Assembly (NCBI RefSeq): GCF_014055025.1
Contig: NZ_CP059571.1
Span: 1,860,001-1,924,000, forward strand
DNA length: 64,000 bases
Reading direction: 5' to 3'
Source: Neisseria bacilliformis
GTDB lineage: Bacteria > Pseudomonadota > Gammaproteobacteria > Burkholderiales > Neisseriaceae
Positions 55,375 to 63,262 of this stretch are shown piece by piece (within the stretch, counting starts at the first letter, position 1; each line of letters starts with the position of its first letter). Made by a program: the position numbers and the translations under genes. The notes below the pieces were generated by a model. The model did not search any database. It was not told the origin of the DNA and was given only the letters and a program-made list of their open reading frames with translations.

Positions 55375-58203
55375 ATGAAACGTATGTTGTTTAACGCCAC
55401 GCAGGCCGAAGAGCTGCGCGTGGCCATCGTGGACGGGCAGAACCTGCTCGATCTGGACATCGAAACGCTGGGCAAGGAACAGCGCAAAGGCAATATCTAC
55501 AAGGGCGTCATCACCCGCATCGAGCCCTCCCTCGAAGCCTGCTTCGTCGATTACGGCACCGACCGCCACGGCTTTCTCCCCTTCAAAGAAGTTTCCCGCG
55601 CCTATTTCCAAGACTACGAAGGCGGCAAAGTCCGCATCCAAGACGTGCTCAAAGAAGGCATGCAGGTCATCGTGCAGGTGGAAAAAGACGAGCGCGGCAA
55701 CAAAGGTGCGGCACTCACCACCTTTATCAGCCTCGCAGGCCGCTATCTGGTGCTGATGCCCAACAACCCGCGCGGCGGCGGCGTTTCCCGCCGCATCGAA
55801 GGCGAAGAGCGGCAGGAACTCAAAGACGCAATGGCCGAACTGAACGTGCCGCGCGGCATGAGCCTCATCGCCCGCACCGCCGGCATCGGCCGCAGCGTGG
55901 AAGAGCTGCAATGGGATTTCGACTACCTGCTCAAACTGTGGCAGGCCATCGAAGAAGCAGGCAACGCCCACCAAGAGCCCTATCTGCTCTTTATGGAAAG
56001 CTCGCTGCTCATCCGCGCCATCCGCGACTACTTCCGCCCCGACATCGGCGAAATCCTGGTCGACAACGCCGAAGTGTACGAAGAAATTTCCGAATTCATG
56101 TCGTATGTGATGCCGGCCAACACAGGCCGTCTGAAACTCTACCAAGACCACACCCCCCTCTTCTCCCGCTTCCAAATCGAGCACCAAATCGAAAGCGCGT
56201 TCTCGCGCAGCGTCAACCTGCCCTCCGGCGGCGCGATCGTCATCGACCACACCGAAGCCCTCGTCTCCATCGACGTCAACTCCGCCCGCGCCACACGCGG
56301 CGCGGACATCGAAGAAACCGCCTTCAAAACCAATATGGAAGCCGCCGAAGAAGTCGCCCGCCAAATGCGCCTGCGCGACCTCGGCGGCCTGATCGTCATC
56401 GACTTCATCGACATGGAAAACCCCAAACACCAGCGCGAAGTCGAAAACACCCTGCGCGACGCCCTCAAAAAAGACCGTGCCCGCGTGCAGACAGCCAAAC
56501 TCTCCCGCTTCGGCCTGTTGGAGCTTTCCCGCCAACGCCTCAAACCCGCGCTGGGCGAATCCAGCCACACCGCCTGCCCGCGCTGCGCCGGCACCGGCGT
56601 GATACGCGGTATCGAGTCCACCGCCCTGCACGTTCTGCGCATCATTCAGGAAGAAGCCATAAAGGACAACACCGGAGAAGTGCACGCCCAAGTGCCCGTC
56701 GACGTTGCCACCTTCCTCTTGAACGAAAAACGCGCCGAGCTGTTTGCCATGGAAGAGCGGCTCGACGTCAACGTCATGCTGATTCCCAACATCCATCTAG
56801 AAAACCCCCACTACGAAATCAGCCGCATCCGCACCGACGACGTCGAAGAAGACGCGCCGCCCAGCTACAAACAGGTCGCCGAACCCGAAGCCGACGACAC
56901 CGCCCGCCCCTTCGGCGGCGAACGCGTCAAAGCCGCCCGCCCCGAGCCCGCCGTCAAAGGCGTGAAACACACCCAGCCCGCCCCCGTCTTCGCCGAGCCG
57001 CAGCCCGAAAGCTGGTGGGACAAATTCAAAGCCTGGTTCAAAAGCCTGTTCGGCGGCGCACAGCAAACCGAGCCCGAGCCCCAGCCCGAGCCGCGCCGCA
57101 ATCCCGAGCTCAGACGCGGCCAGGCGCAAAACCGCCGCCGCAACGCCGGAAGCGGCCGCAACCCGCGCCCGAATGCCGACGCCCAAGCGCAGGACGAAAC
57201 CGCCGGTGAAGACAGCGAACGCGCCCGCCGCAACGGCAACGGTAACGGCAACAGTGGCGAACGCCGCAACCGCCGCCCGAACAACGAGCGGCAAACGCCC
57301 GACGCCGCCCCCGTCCAAGCCGTCGAAACCGCCGCCCTGCCCGACACCCCCGCGCCGCAGGACGCGCCCAACGAAAAACGCGCCGCCCGCAACGGCGACA
57401 ACCGCAGCCGCAACGGCAAACGCGGCGACGCCCCCGCCGCGCCCAACGCCGTCGAACAGCCGGTTGCGGCGCAAAGGCCGTCTGAAAACGGACAAAACGG
57501 ACACGGCAAGCCCGCCGAAACCGCCGAAGCGCGGCCGGAGCAGAAAACCGCCCGCAGCAACGGCCGCGACGGCGGCCGTCAGGAACGCGGCGGCCGCAAC
57601 GGCAACAACCGCCGCAACGACAAAAAACGCAACATCCCCTCCGCCGCCAAAATCGAGCAGTATCTGATGATAGACGACGCGGCCGAGAAAGTACGCGCCG
57701 CCGTCGCCCACGTCTTCGGCGAAACCGCCCCCGCCGCCCTGCCGCGCAACGACGACACCGCGCCGCTGGTCATCACCATCCCCGCGCCGCAGGACGACAC
57801 CCCCGCCGCACCCGCCGCCGAAAGCGGCCTCGTCGTCCAAAGCAGCGCGAAAGTGCGCGCCGCCGTCGAACACGTCATGGCGCAAAGCGAAACCGGCGCG
57901 GCGCAGGCGACAGATGCGCAGGAGCAGGCCGCGAACGCCGACAGGCCGTCTGAAAACGAAACCGCAAACGGCAAAGGCAGACGCGGCAGACCCGCCCGCA
58001 AAACGCAGGCCGAACAAGCGCAAACCTCCCTGCCCGACGCCCCCGCCGGCATGACCCTGGTGCAGACCCGCCCTGACGCCCTGGCCGCGCCCGCAGCCGA
58101 ACCCGAGCCGCCCAAACGCACCCGCCGCGCCGACCGCGCGCACCACGCCGCAGCCGCCGCGCCCGCCGCCGAAATGGTGCAGATCGAAACCCGCCGCGAC
58201 TGA
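55375..58203 (+). CDS. rne: Ribonuclease E
   Basis: Endoribonuclease that starts mRNA decay and processes rRNA. The product is 942 aa. The catalytic half (1 to about 515) includes MKRMLFNATQAEELRVAIVDGQNLLDLDIE, the S1 domain (KGNIYKGVITRIEPSLEACFVDYG), DNase I-like motif with IVIDHTEALVSIDVNSARAT, and the Zn-link CPRCAGTG. The C-terminal ~420 residues are a disordered Arg/Pro/Ala-rich scaffold for RNA and degradosome partners, with in-frame DUS (57475-57486 and 57943-57954, RPSEN) and one in the catalytic half (56124-56135 GRLKL). Confidence 0.96.
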   Translation: MKRMLFNATQAEELRVAIVDGQNLLDLDIETLGKEQRKGNIYKGVITRIEPSLEACFVDYGTDRHGFLPFKEVSRAYFQDYEGGKVRIQDVLKEGMQVIVQVEKDERGNKGAALTTFISLAGRYLVLMPNNPRGGGVSRRIEGEERQELKDAMAELNVPRGMSLIARTAGIGRSVEELQWDFDYLLKLWQAIEEAGNAHQEPYLLFMESSLLIRAIRDYFRPDIGEILVDNAEVYEEISEFMSYVMPANTGRLKLYQDHTPLFSRFQIEHQIESAFSRSVNLPSGGAIVIDHTEALVSIDVNSARATRGADIEETAFKTNMEAAEEVARQMRLRDLGGLIVIDFIDMENPKHQREVENTLRDALKKDRARVQTAKLSRFGLLELSRQRLKPALGESSHTACPRCAGTGVIRGIESTALHVLRIIQEEAIKDNTGEVHAQVPVDVATFLLNEKRAELFAMEERLDVNVMLIPNIHLENPHYEISRIRTDDVEEDAPPSYKQVAEPEADDTARPFGGERVKAARPEPAVKGVKHTQPAPVFAEPQPESWWDKFKAWFKSLFGGAQQTEPEPQPEPRRNPELRRGQAQNRRRNAGSGRNPRPNADAQAQDETAGEDSERARRNGNGNGNSGERRNRRPNNERQTPDAAPVQAVETAALPDTPAPQDAPNEKRAARNGDNRSRNGKRGDAPAAPNAVEQPVAAQRPSENGQNGHGKPAETAEARPEQKTARSNGRDGGRQERGGRNGNNRRNDKKRNIPSAAKIEQYLMIDDAAEKVRAAVAHVFGETAPAALPRNDDTAPLVITIPAPQDDTPAAPAAESGLVVQSSAKVRAAVEHVMAQSETGAAQATDAQEQAANADRPSENETANGKGRRGRPARKTQAEQAQTSLPDAPAGMTLVQTRPDALAAPAAEPEPPKRTRRADRAHHAAAAAPAAEMVQIETRRD

Positions 58204-58218
58204 CGGCAGGGCAAACGG

Positions 58219-58257
58219 ACAGCGGCAGCCGTTTTTCAGACGGCCTGCCGCTGTTTT
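58219..58257 (+). terminator. Intrinsic terminator after rne containing a DUS loop
   Basis: ACAGCGGCAG pairs perfectly with CTGCCGCTGT and is followed by TTT. A reverse DUS (58235-58246) forms the loop side. It begins 16 bp past the rne stop. Confidence 0.85.
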
Positions 58258-58262
58258 GCCTC

Positions 58263-58345
58263 GGGTCTGCCGACATCCGGCTTGCAGGCGGTTTGGTTTT
58301 TCGAGTAAAAAAGCACCGCCGCAAAGCTGATTGCCAACCGACCCC
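58263..58345. mobile_element. MITE remnant (short degenerate copy)
   Basis: 83 bp with terminal inverted repeats GGGTCTGCCGACATCCGGCTT and, read from the other end, GGGGTCGGTTGGCAATCAGC. It appears to be an internally deleted, decayed member of the same family, directly abutting the next copy. Confidence 0.6.
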
Positions 58346-58346
58346 A

Positions 58347-58506
58347 AGGTCTGTTGACATTCAACTTTTGCAGCGGATTTTGCGTCATAAAACGGCAGAT
58401 GCAAGGCGAAAATGCGAGCCTATGCCGTCCATTGCGGGTATTTTCAACGCGGCAGATGCCGTTTTAGGGCGGAAAAGCCGCCAAAACGTTGATTGCCAAC
58501 AGACCC
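58347..58506. mobile_element. MITE copy 2
   Basis: 160 bp. Ends AGGTCTGTTGACATTCAACTT and, from the right, GGGTCTGTTGGCAATCAACG. The core CGGATTTTGCGTCATAAAACGGCAGATGC is shared with copy 4. TA flanks the right end. It has no coding capacity. Confidence 0.8.
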
Positions 58507-58590
58507 TATGGCCATCTGAAAAAACGGCCGTCTGAAAGCGCAGCTTCGGCGCAGCCAAAACCTTTCCCCACCCAACGAAGGAGCCAACCC

Positions 58591-59229
58591 ATGAGCCTCA
58601 ACTTCAACCCCGAAGGCTTTCCCGAATACTTCGCCCAAGCCCCCGCCATCACCCTGCGCGACCCGCTGGCCGCCTTCCTCGGCGCGTCCGAACACGGCCT
58701 GATCACCTACCGCTACCTCGACGCCGTCAAACTCGCCGGCCACTCCTGCCCCACCGTCGCCGGTGCCTACCTGATGGTGTACCGCGGCCTCCAAGCCCTC
58801 TACGGCAGCGACACCCCCGAGCGCGGCGGCATCGAAGTGCAGATGCAGGGCGGCCGCAGCGAAGGCACCACCGGCGTCGTGGCCGCCGTCGCCACCCTGC
58901 TCACCGGCGCGGCCGCCGAACAAGGCTTCGGCGGCATCGGCATGCAGGGACGCTTCGCCCGCCGCAACCTGCTGTCGTTCGACGGCCAAATCGAAGGCAC
59001 GCTCGCCCTGCTCCGCCGCGACACCGGCGCAGCGGTGGAAGTGTTCTACCACGCCAACCGCGTCCCCTTCGCCCCCGAAATGGCCGAAGTCATGCCCAAA
59101 GCCGTCGCCGGCACCGCTACGCCGGACGAGCTGCGCCTGTTCCAAGCATTGTGGCAGGGACGCACCAAAGCCATCCTGATCGACAACGCCGACAACCTCG
59201 AACTGGTCGAAGTGCGCCCGCTGCCCTGA
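58591..59229 (+). CDS. FmdE-like domain protein (212 aa)
   Basis: A soluble 212 aa protein. Residues about 45-60 read AVKLAGHSCPTVAGAY, with H51-S-C53-P54 resembling the metal-binding GHxCPG motif of FmdE-family proteins (formylmethanofuran dehydrogenase subunit E domain). Other motifs are GIEVQMQGGRSEGTTGVVA and IGMQGRFARRNLLSFDGQIEG. A perfect AAGGAG lies upstream of the ATG. Methanogenesis is not implied; in bacteria such domains often bind metal in formate- or redox-related roles. Function unknown here. Confidence 0.7.
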   Translation: MSLNFNPEGFPEYFAQAPAITLRDPLAAFLGASEHGLITYRYLDAVKLAGHSCPTVAGAYLMVYRGLQALYGSDTPERGGIEVQMQGGRSEGTTGVVAAVATLLTGAAAEQGFGGIGMQGRFARRNLLSFDGQIEGTLALLRRDTGAAVEVFYHANRVPFAPEMAEVMPKAVAGTATPDELRLFQALWQGRTKAILIDNADNLELVEVRPLP

Positions 59230-59247
59230 TTGGCCGCACACGCAAAG

Positions 59248-59301
59248 AGGCCGTCTGAAAACCGATTTCGGCTACACCGAAACAGTGTTTTCAGACGGCC
59301 T
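59248..59301 (+). terminator. DUS pair after the FmdE-like gene
   Basis: Facing DUS at 59248-59259 and 59290-59301, with a nested CGGTxTxCACCGAAA hairpin-like segment between, 18 bp past the stop. Confidence 0.75.
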
Positions 59302-59355
59302 CCGCCGCTTATTGCAGCGTGTCGCGCAGCGACGCACCCTGCCTGATAGGCCGCA

Positions 59356-59453
59356 GGGTCTGTTGACAATCAGCCTTACGGCGGTGTTTTTGGCAAAAAA
59401 CACCCGCCTGCCGCGTCAAAAAACCGTCTCGCAAGCTAAATGTCAACAGACCC
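59356..59453. mobile_element. MITE copy 3 (internally deleted, 98 bp)
   Basis: Ends GGGTCTGTTGACAATCAGCC and, read from the right, GGGTCTGTTGACATTTAGC. The sequence GCGGTGTTTTTGGCAAAAAA…CCCGCCTGCCGCGTCAAAAA matches the left half of copy 1; the middle is missing. TA follows the right end. Confidence 0.8.
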
Positions 59454-59464
59454 TAACAAGCATA

Positions 59465-59496
59465 AGGCCGTCTGAAAACCCGTTTTCAGACGGCCT
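59465..59496 (-). terminator. Inverted DUS terminator after tatC
   Basis: Facing DUS at 59465-59476 and 59485-59496, 21 bp past the tatC stop. Confidence 0.8.
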
Positions 59497-59517
59497 GTGT
59501 CTTTAAAAACAGCCCGT

Positions 59518-60264
59518 TCACCCCTGATCCGCGCTTTCGTTTTCCCTGCGCACGGGTTTGAACAGCCGCGCGGCAAGCAGGCCGAGTTCGTACAGGATGA
59601 CCAGCGGCACGGCCATCAGCACCTGCGAGAGCACGTCGGGCGGGGTGATGACGGCGGCGAGGACGAATGCGCCGACGACGACATAGGGGCGCGCACTTTT
59701 GAGCTGTTCGAGCGACACCGCGCCCATGCGGAACAGCAGGATGACGACGATGGGCACTTCAAACGCCGCGCCGAAGGCGACGAACATGCCCAGCACGAAG
59801 GACAGGTATTTGTCGATGTCAGTGGCCATGCTCACGCCCTGCGGCGTTACGCCGGCGAGGAATTTGAACACGATGGGGAACACGGCGAAGTAGGCGAAGG
59901 CCATGCCGCAGGCAAACAGAATCAGGCTGGACAGCACCAGGGGCAGCACCAGCCGTTTTTCGTTCTGGTACAGCGCGGGGGCGACGAAGGCCCAAATCTG
60001 GTAGAGCGTGTGCGGCAGGGTGAGGAGGAAGGCCGTCATCAGCGTTACTTTCACCGGCACGAAAAACGGCGCGATCACGTCGGTAGCGATCATCTGCGTG
60101 CCCTGCGGCAGCGTCGCCATCAGCGGGTGGGCGACGAAGGTGTAAAGCTGCTGCGCGAAGGGCATGGCGGCGGCGAAGGCGGCCAGCATCACCAGCATAA
60201 TCCACACCAGACGGCGGCGCAGCTCGATCAGATGCTCGATCAGGGTTTGGGTTTCTTCGTTCAT
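59518..60264 (-). CDS. tatC: Sec-independent protein translocase TatC
   Basis: Core receptor of the twin-arginine export system. The product is 248 aa with six membrane helices and the conserved N-terminal EHLIELRRRLVWI and FMFGVAFE-type (LGMFVAFGAAFEVPIVVILLF) motifs. The native start is the ATG at 60264 (MNEETQTL). A MITE sits directly against this ATG and adds an in-frame upstream ATG that would extend the protein by MSTDP. It is separated from tatB by the MITE. Confidence 0.95.
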   Translation of the reverse strand: MNEETQTLIEHLIELRRRLVWIMLVMLAAFAAAMPFAQQLYTFVAHPLMATLPQGTQMIATDVIAPFFVPVKVTLMTAFLLTLPHTLYQIWAFVAPALYQNEKRLVLPLVLSSLILFACGMAFAYFAVFPIVFKFLAGVTPQGVSMATDIDKYLSFVLGMFVAFGAAFEVPIVVILLFRMGAVSLEQLKSARPYVVVGAFVLAAVITPPDVLSQVLMAVPLVILYELGLLAARLFKPVRRENESADQG

Positions 60265-60265
60265 A

Positions 60266-60426
60266 GGGTCTGTTGACATTCAACTTTTGACGCGGATTTT
60301 GCGTCATAAAACGGCAGATACAAGGCGGGAATACGAGCCTGTGCCGCCCATAGGGGAGTATTCTCAACGCGGCAGATGCCGTTTCAGGGCGCGAAATCCG
60401 CCAAAACGTTGATTGTCAACAGACCC
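60266..60426. mobile_element. MITE copy 4, inserted between tatB and tatC
   Basis: 161 bp flanked by TA on both sides (60264-60265 and 60427-60428). Inverted ends GGGTCTGTTGACATTCAACTT and, from the right, GGGTCTGTTGACAATCAACG; the outer 14 bp match exactly. The left TA overlaps the tatC start codon. It has no coding capacity. Confidence 0.9.
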
Positions 60427-60456
60427 TAAGGTGCGGCCGGGTTAGCTTTGTTGGAA

Positions 60457-60921
60457 CTACTTTTTCAGACGGCCTCTGCGGCGCGCGCGCAGCTGCGGGC
60501 GGGGGTGGAAACGCGGGCGCAGATCGCGGCGGCGGTTCATGGCGCGGCGGCGCAGGGTGAAGAGGTGGACGGGCGCGCTGTGGTCGTACGCCGCCCCGCC
60601 CTGCCCCGAGCCGCCAGTGTCGGTGATGCCGAAATCGGCGGGGGTACGCTGCGGCGGCAGGCGTTCCCACGCGGGCATTTGAATGTCGGGCAGGCTCTCC
60701 TGCACGCCGCGCACGGCGGACTCGACGCCGTCTTTCACTTCCCGCAGCTCGGCGGCTTCGATTTGGCGGCCGAATTCGCCCTTCATGTCGGCGGCGAAGC
60801 GGCGGATTTTGCCCAGCCATTGTCCGGCGGTGCGTGCCACTTTCGGCAGCCGCTCGGGGCCGAGGACGACGAGGGCGACGATGCCGGTCAGCAGCAGTTC
60901 GCTGAAACCGAGTTCGAACAT
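60457..60921 (-). CDS. tatB: Sec-independent protein translocase TatB
   Basis: TatB subunit forming the receptor with TatC. The product is 154 aa: short N-terminal TM helix (MFELGFSELLLTGIVALVVLGPERLPKVART) and an amphipathic helix, then a basic Arg-rich tail. The tail (RRRAMNRRRDLRPRFHPRPQLRARRRGRLKK) reads through a DUS (60464-60475) and is probably dispensable. The gene starts 3 bp after the tatA stop. Confidence 0.93.
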   Translation of the reverse strand: MFELGFSELLLTGIVALVVLGPERLPKVARTAGQWLGKIRRFAADMKGEFGRQIEAAELREVKDGVESAVRGVQESLPDIQMPAWERLPPQRTPADFGITDTGGSGQGGAAYDHSAPVHLFTLRRRAMNRRRDLRPRFHPRPQLRARRRGRLKK

Positions 60922-60924
60922 GGC

Positions 60925-61128
60925 CTAGCTTTTGCCGCTGCTGTCGGATTCGTCCTGCTTGGCGGCGGTTTCTTCCTTGCCGCCGTCCGCGCCTTCTTCG
61001 ATGCCTTTTTTGAAATCGTGCACCGCACCGCCGAGGTCTTTGCCGAGGTTGCGCAGTTTGCCCGTGCCGAAAAACAGCACCACAATCAGCAGAACCACCA
61101 GCCAGTGCCAAATGCTGCTTATACCCAT
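60925..61128 (-). CDS. tatA: Sec-independent protein translocase TatA
   Basis: Pore-forming Tat subunit, 67 aa: N-terminal TM helix and amphipathic helix ([42 protein letters not shown]), then a charged Glu/Lys tail. The start is the ATG at 61128. First gene of tatA-tatB-(MITE)-tatC, downstream of hinT as in other Neisseria. Confidence 0.95.
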   Translation of the reverse strand: MGISSIWHWLVVLLIVVLFFGTGKLRNLGKDLGGAVHDFKKGIEEGADGGKEETAAKQDESDSSGKS

Positions 61129-61181
61129 ATCGTTGTTTCCTTGTGTGATTTGTTCAGACGAATACGCCGGCGGCGTTTTTT

Positions 61182-61514
61182 TCAGACGGCCTTTTGCGGC
61201 GTGCCGAGGATGTGGACGTGCAGGTGGAACACTTCCTGCCCGCCGCCTTTGCCGGTGTTGATTTGGGTTTTGAACCCGTTTGCGAGGCCGTGTTCTGCGG
61301 CGATTTGCGGCACTTTGAGCATCATCCGTCCCAGCAGGGCTTCGTGTTCGGGCGCGGCGTGGGCGAGCGAGTCGAAATGCGTTTTCGGGATCAGCAGCAG
61401 GTGCACGGGGGCGGCGGGGCGGATGTCTTTGAAGCACAGCATTTCGCTGTCTTCGTATACGACGTCGGCGGGGATGGTTCCGTCGGCGATTTTGCAGAAA
61501 ATGCAGTCGGCCAT
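61182..61514 (-). CDS. hinT: HIT-family purine nucleoside phosphoramidase (HinT)
   Basis: Histidine-triad nucleotide hydrolase. The product is 110 aa with [19 protein letters not shown] and the HIT motif FHLHVHILG near the C-terminus. The start ATG at 61514 gives MADCIFCKI. The last codons PQKAV-stop are formed by a DUS (61181-61192). Confidence 0.93.
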   Translation of the reverse strand: MADCIFCKIADGTIPADVVYEDSEMLCFKDIRPAAPVHLLLIPKTHFDSLAHAAPEHEALLGRMMLKVPQIAAEHGLANGFKTQINTGKGGGQEVFHLHVHILGTPQKAV

Positions 61515-61980
61515 ATCGTTCTCCGTGTTGCCGCCGGACAAAAAGCCTTTTTCAGACGGCCTCCGTGCCCTGCGGCGCAAAAGCGCGGATTGTAATACAA
61601 AAGAGGGGGCGCCGCATTTCGGACGGCCTGTGCCTTGCGCCCGCACGTTCCGTTGCACGGCGGGTTCTGCCGCCCGTGCGACAGCGGTGTCCGGCAAACC
61701 TGTTTTGGCAAATCTGTTTTTCAGACGGCCTGAACCATGCGCGGCACAGGCCGTCTGAAAAGCGCGGCTTCAAAGCGCGGCTTCAAGGAAGTTATGGTCG
61801 GACAAAATAAAAGGCTTCAACCCGGCTAACTCGCTATTTATCCGATATTTTGCCGGGCTGAAGTCCGGCCTGCGATAGATACTTTTGATCTGTATCCACT
61901 ATAAAACGCGGCGCGGCCGCAGCGGCAACGCCGGATCCGTATTTTCAGACGGCCTCCGGAGGCGGCGGCGCGGCGGCTTA
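61515..61980. other. Spacer between hinT and rluD: DUS and unassigned AT-richer sequence
   Basis: Reverse DUS 61551-61562, a DUS pair at 61720-61731 / 61748-61759, and reverse DUS 61944-61955. Between 61793 and 61905 is an AT-richer stretch with GGCTTCAACCCGGC…GCCGGGCTGAAGTCC as an imperfect inverted repeat. It ends in ATCCACTATA, the first ten bases of a Correia-type repeat end. No gene is supported. Confidence 0.5.
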
Positions 61981-62141
61981 GGGGCTGTTTGCATTTGGTT
62001 TGCGAAACGGTTTTTTGAGGAAAAATCCGCGCCTGCAAGAAAAAAAGCGCAGCAAGGTTGGACACCTTGCCAGCATTTTTGACGCGGCAGGCGTGGATTT
62101 TTACCAAAAACACCGCCGCAATACCAAATGCAAACAGCCCC
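61981..62141. mobile_element. MITE copy 5, inserted at the rluD stop codon
   Basis: 161 bp flanked by TA (61979-61980 and 62142-62143). The inverted ends GGGGCTGTTTGCATTTGGT are exact over 19 bp, a terminal variant of the family. The core GCAAGGTTGGACACCTTGCCAGC matches copy 1 in reverse orientation. The first element base gives the G of the rluD stop TAG. Confidence 0.9.
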
Positions 62142-63262
62142 TAGTCGCGCACGTAAACGGTTTCCACGTCGTAGTCGTCTTCGTTCCAGCCGTCGTCTTC
62201 TTCCGCCGCCGCATGCGCCTGCCATTGCGCTTCGCGGCTTAACGGCGAATCCATGCCGCTTTCGAGGCGCAGGACGGAGAGCAGGTGGTGTATGTCCGCC
62301 GGCAGCGGGGCTTCAAACCGCATGGTTTCGCCGCTTTGCGGGTGGGCGAAGCTGAGGCGGTAGGCGTGCAGTGCCTGCCGGCCGAGGCCGCGGACGGCTG
62401 TTTTCACGATGTCGGAGGCGGGGTGGCGCAGGTTGCCGTACACGGGATCGCCCGCGAGCGGGTGGCGGGCTTCGCGCATGTGGACGCGGATTTGGTGGGT
62501 GCGGCCGGTTTCGAGGGCGCATTCGATGTAGCTGTGCGCAAGATAGCGTTCGAGCACTTTCACGTGGGTTACGGCTTCTTTGCCGCCGAAGCCGACCACG
62601 GCCATTTTGGTGCGGTTGTGCGGGTCGCGGCCGATGAGGGTTTCGATTTTGCCGTCGAAGGGCACGATGCCGTCGGCCACGGCGCGGTAGATGCGTTTGA
62701 CGCTGCGCGCCTGCATCTGCCGCACCAGATCGGTTTGCGCGGCCAGGGTTTTGGCCACCACCATCAGGCCGCTGGTGTCTTTGTCGAGGCGGTGGACGAT
62801 GCCGGCGCGCGGCACGTTTTGCAGCGCGGGGCAGTAGGCCAGCAGGCCGTTGAGCAGCGTGCCCGACCAGTTGCCTGCGGCGGGGTGGACGACCAGTCCG
62901 GCGGGCTTGTCCAGCACCATCACGCTGTCGTCTTCGTACACGATGTCCAAATCCATGGGCTCGGGCGTGAAGGCCAGCGTTTCGTTACGCTCCCTAACCC
63001 GCACGGCCAGCGTTTCGCCGCCGATGAGCTTGTCTTTCGGGCGGGCGGCTTTGCCGTCCACCGCCACCGCGCCCTCTTTTATCCAGCCGGCAAGGCGCGA
63101 GCGGGAATAGTCGGGCAGCAGCGCGGCCAGCGCGGCGTCGAGCCGCTGTCCGGCCATTTCCAGCGGCACGGTTAAATTGAGGCAAGTTTCGCCGGCGGGG
63201 GCTGCCCCAAAGTCAAAATCGTCGCTATAATCCGCGGCGTTTTCTAATGAAGAGTTCTGCAT
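62141..63262 (-). CDS. rluD: 23S rRNA pseudouridine synthase RluD
   Basis: Makes pseudouridines 1911, 1915 and 1917 in helix 69. The product is 373 aa from MQNSSLENAADYSDDFDF: S4 domain (GQRLDAALAALLPDYSRSRLAGWIKEG), catalytic HRLDKDTSGLMVV, and ETGRTHQIRVHM. A second, longer start (63349) lies inside bamD and is unlikely. The start overlaps the divergent bamD ATG within CATG. The C-terminal tail is acidic (EEDDGWNEDDYDVETVYVRD) and ends at a MITE-derived TAG. Confidence 0.9.
   Translation of the reverse strand: MQNSSLENAADYSDDFDFGAAPAGETCLNLTVPLEMAGQRLDAALAALLPDYSRSRLAGWIKEGAVAVDGKAARPKDKLIGGETLAVRVRERNETLAFTPEPMDLDIVYEDDSVMVLDKPAGLVVHPAAGNWSGTLLNGLLAYCPALQNVPRAGIVHRLDKDTSGLMVVAKTLAAQTDLVRQMQARSVKRIYRAVADGIVPFDGKIETLIGRDPHNRTKMAVVGFGGKEAVTHVKVLERYLAHSYIECALETGRTHQIRVHMREARHPLAGDPVYGNLRHPASDIVKTAVRGLGRQALHAYRLSFAHPQSGETMRFEAPLPADIHHLLSVLRLESGMDSPLSREAQWQAHAAAEEDDGWNEDDYDVETVYVRD
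63236..63241 (+). promoter_or_regulatory. TATAAT box upstream of bamD
   Basis: A perfect -10 hexamer 19 bp before the bamD ATG and inside the 5' coding part of rluD. There is no strong -35. If used, the transcript leader would be very short. Confidence 0.5.

Noticed and set aside
61893-61905. Correia-type repeat end (ATCCACTATA)
   Set aside because: Only about ten terminal bases match, with no second inverted end within 100-160 bp, so a full Correia element cannot be claimed.
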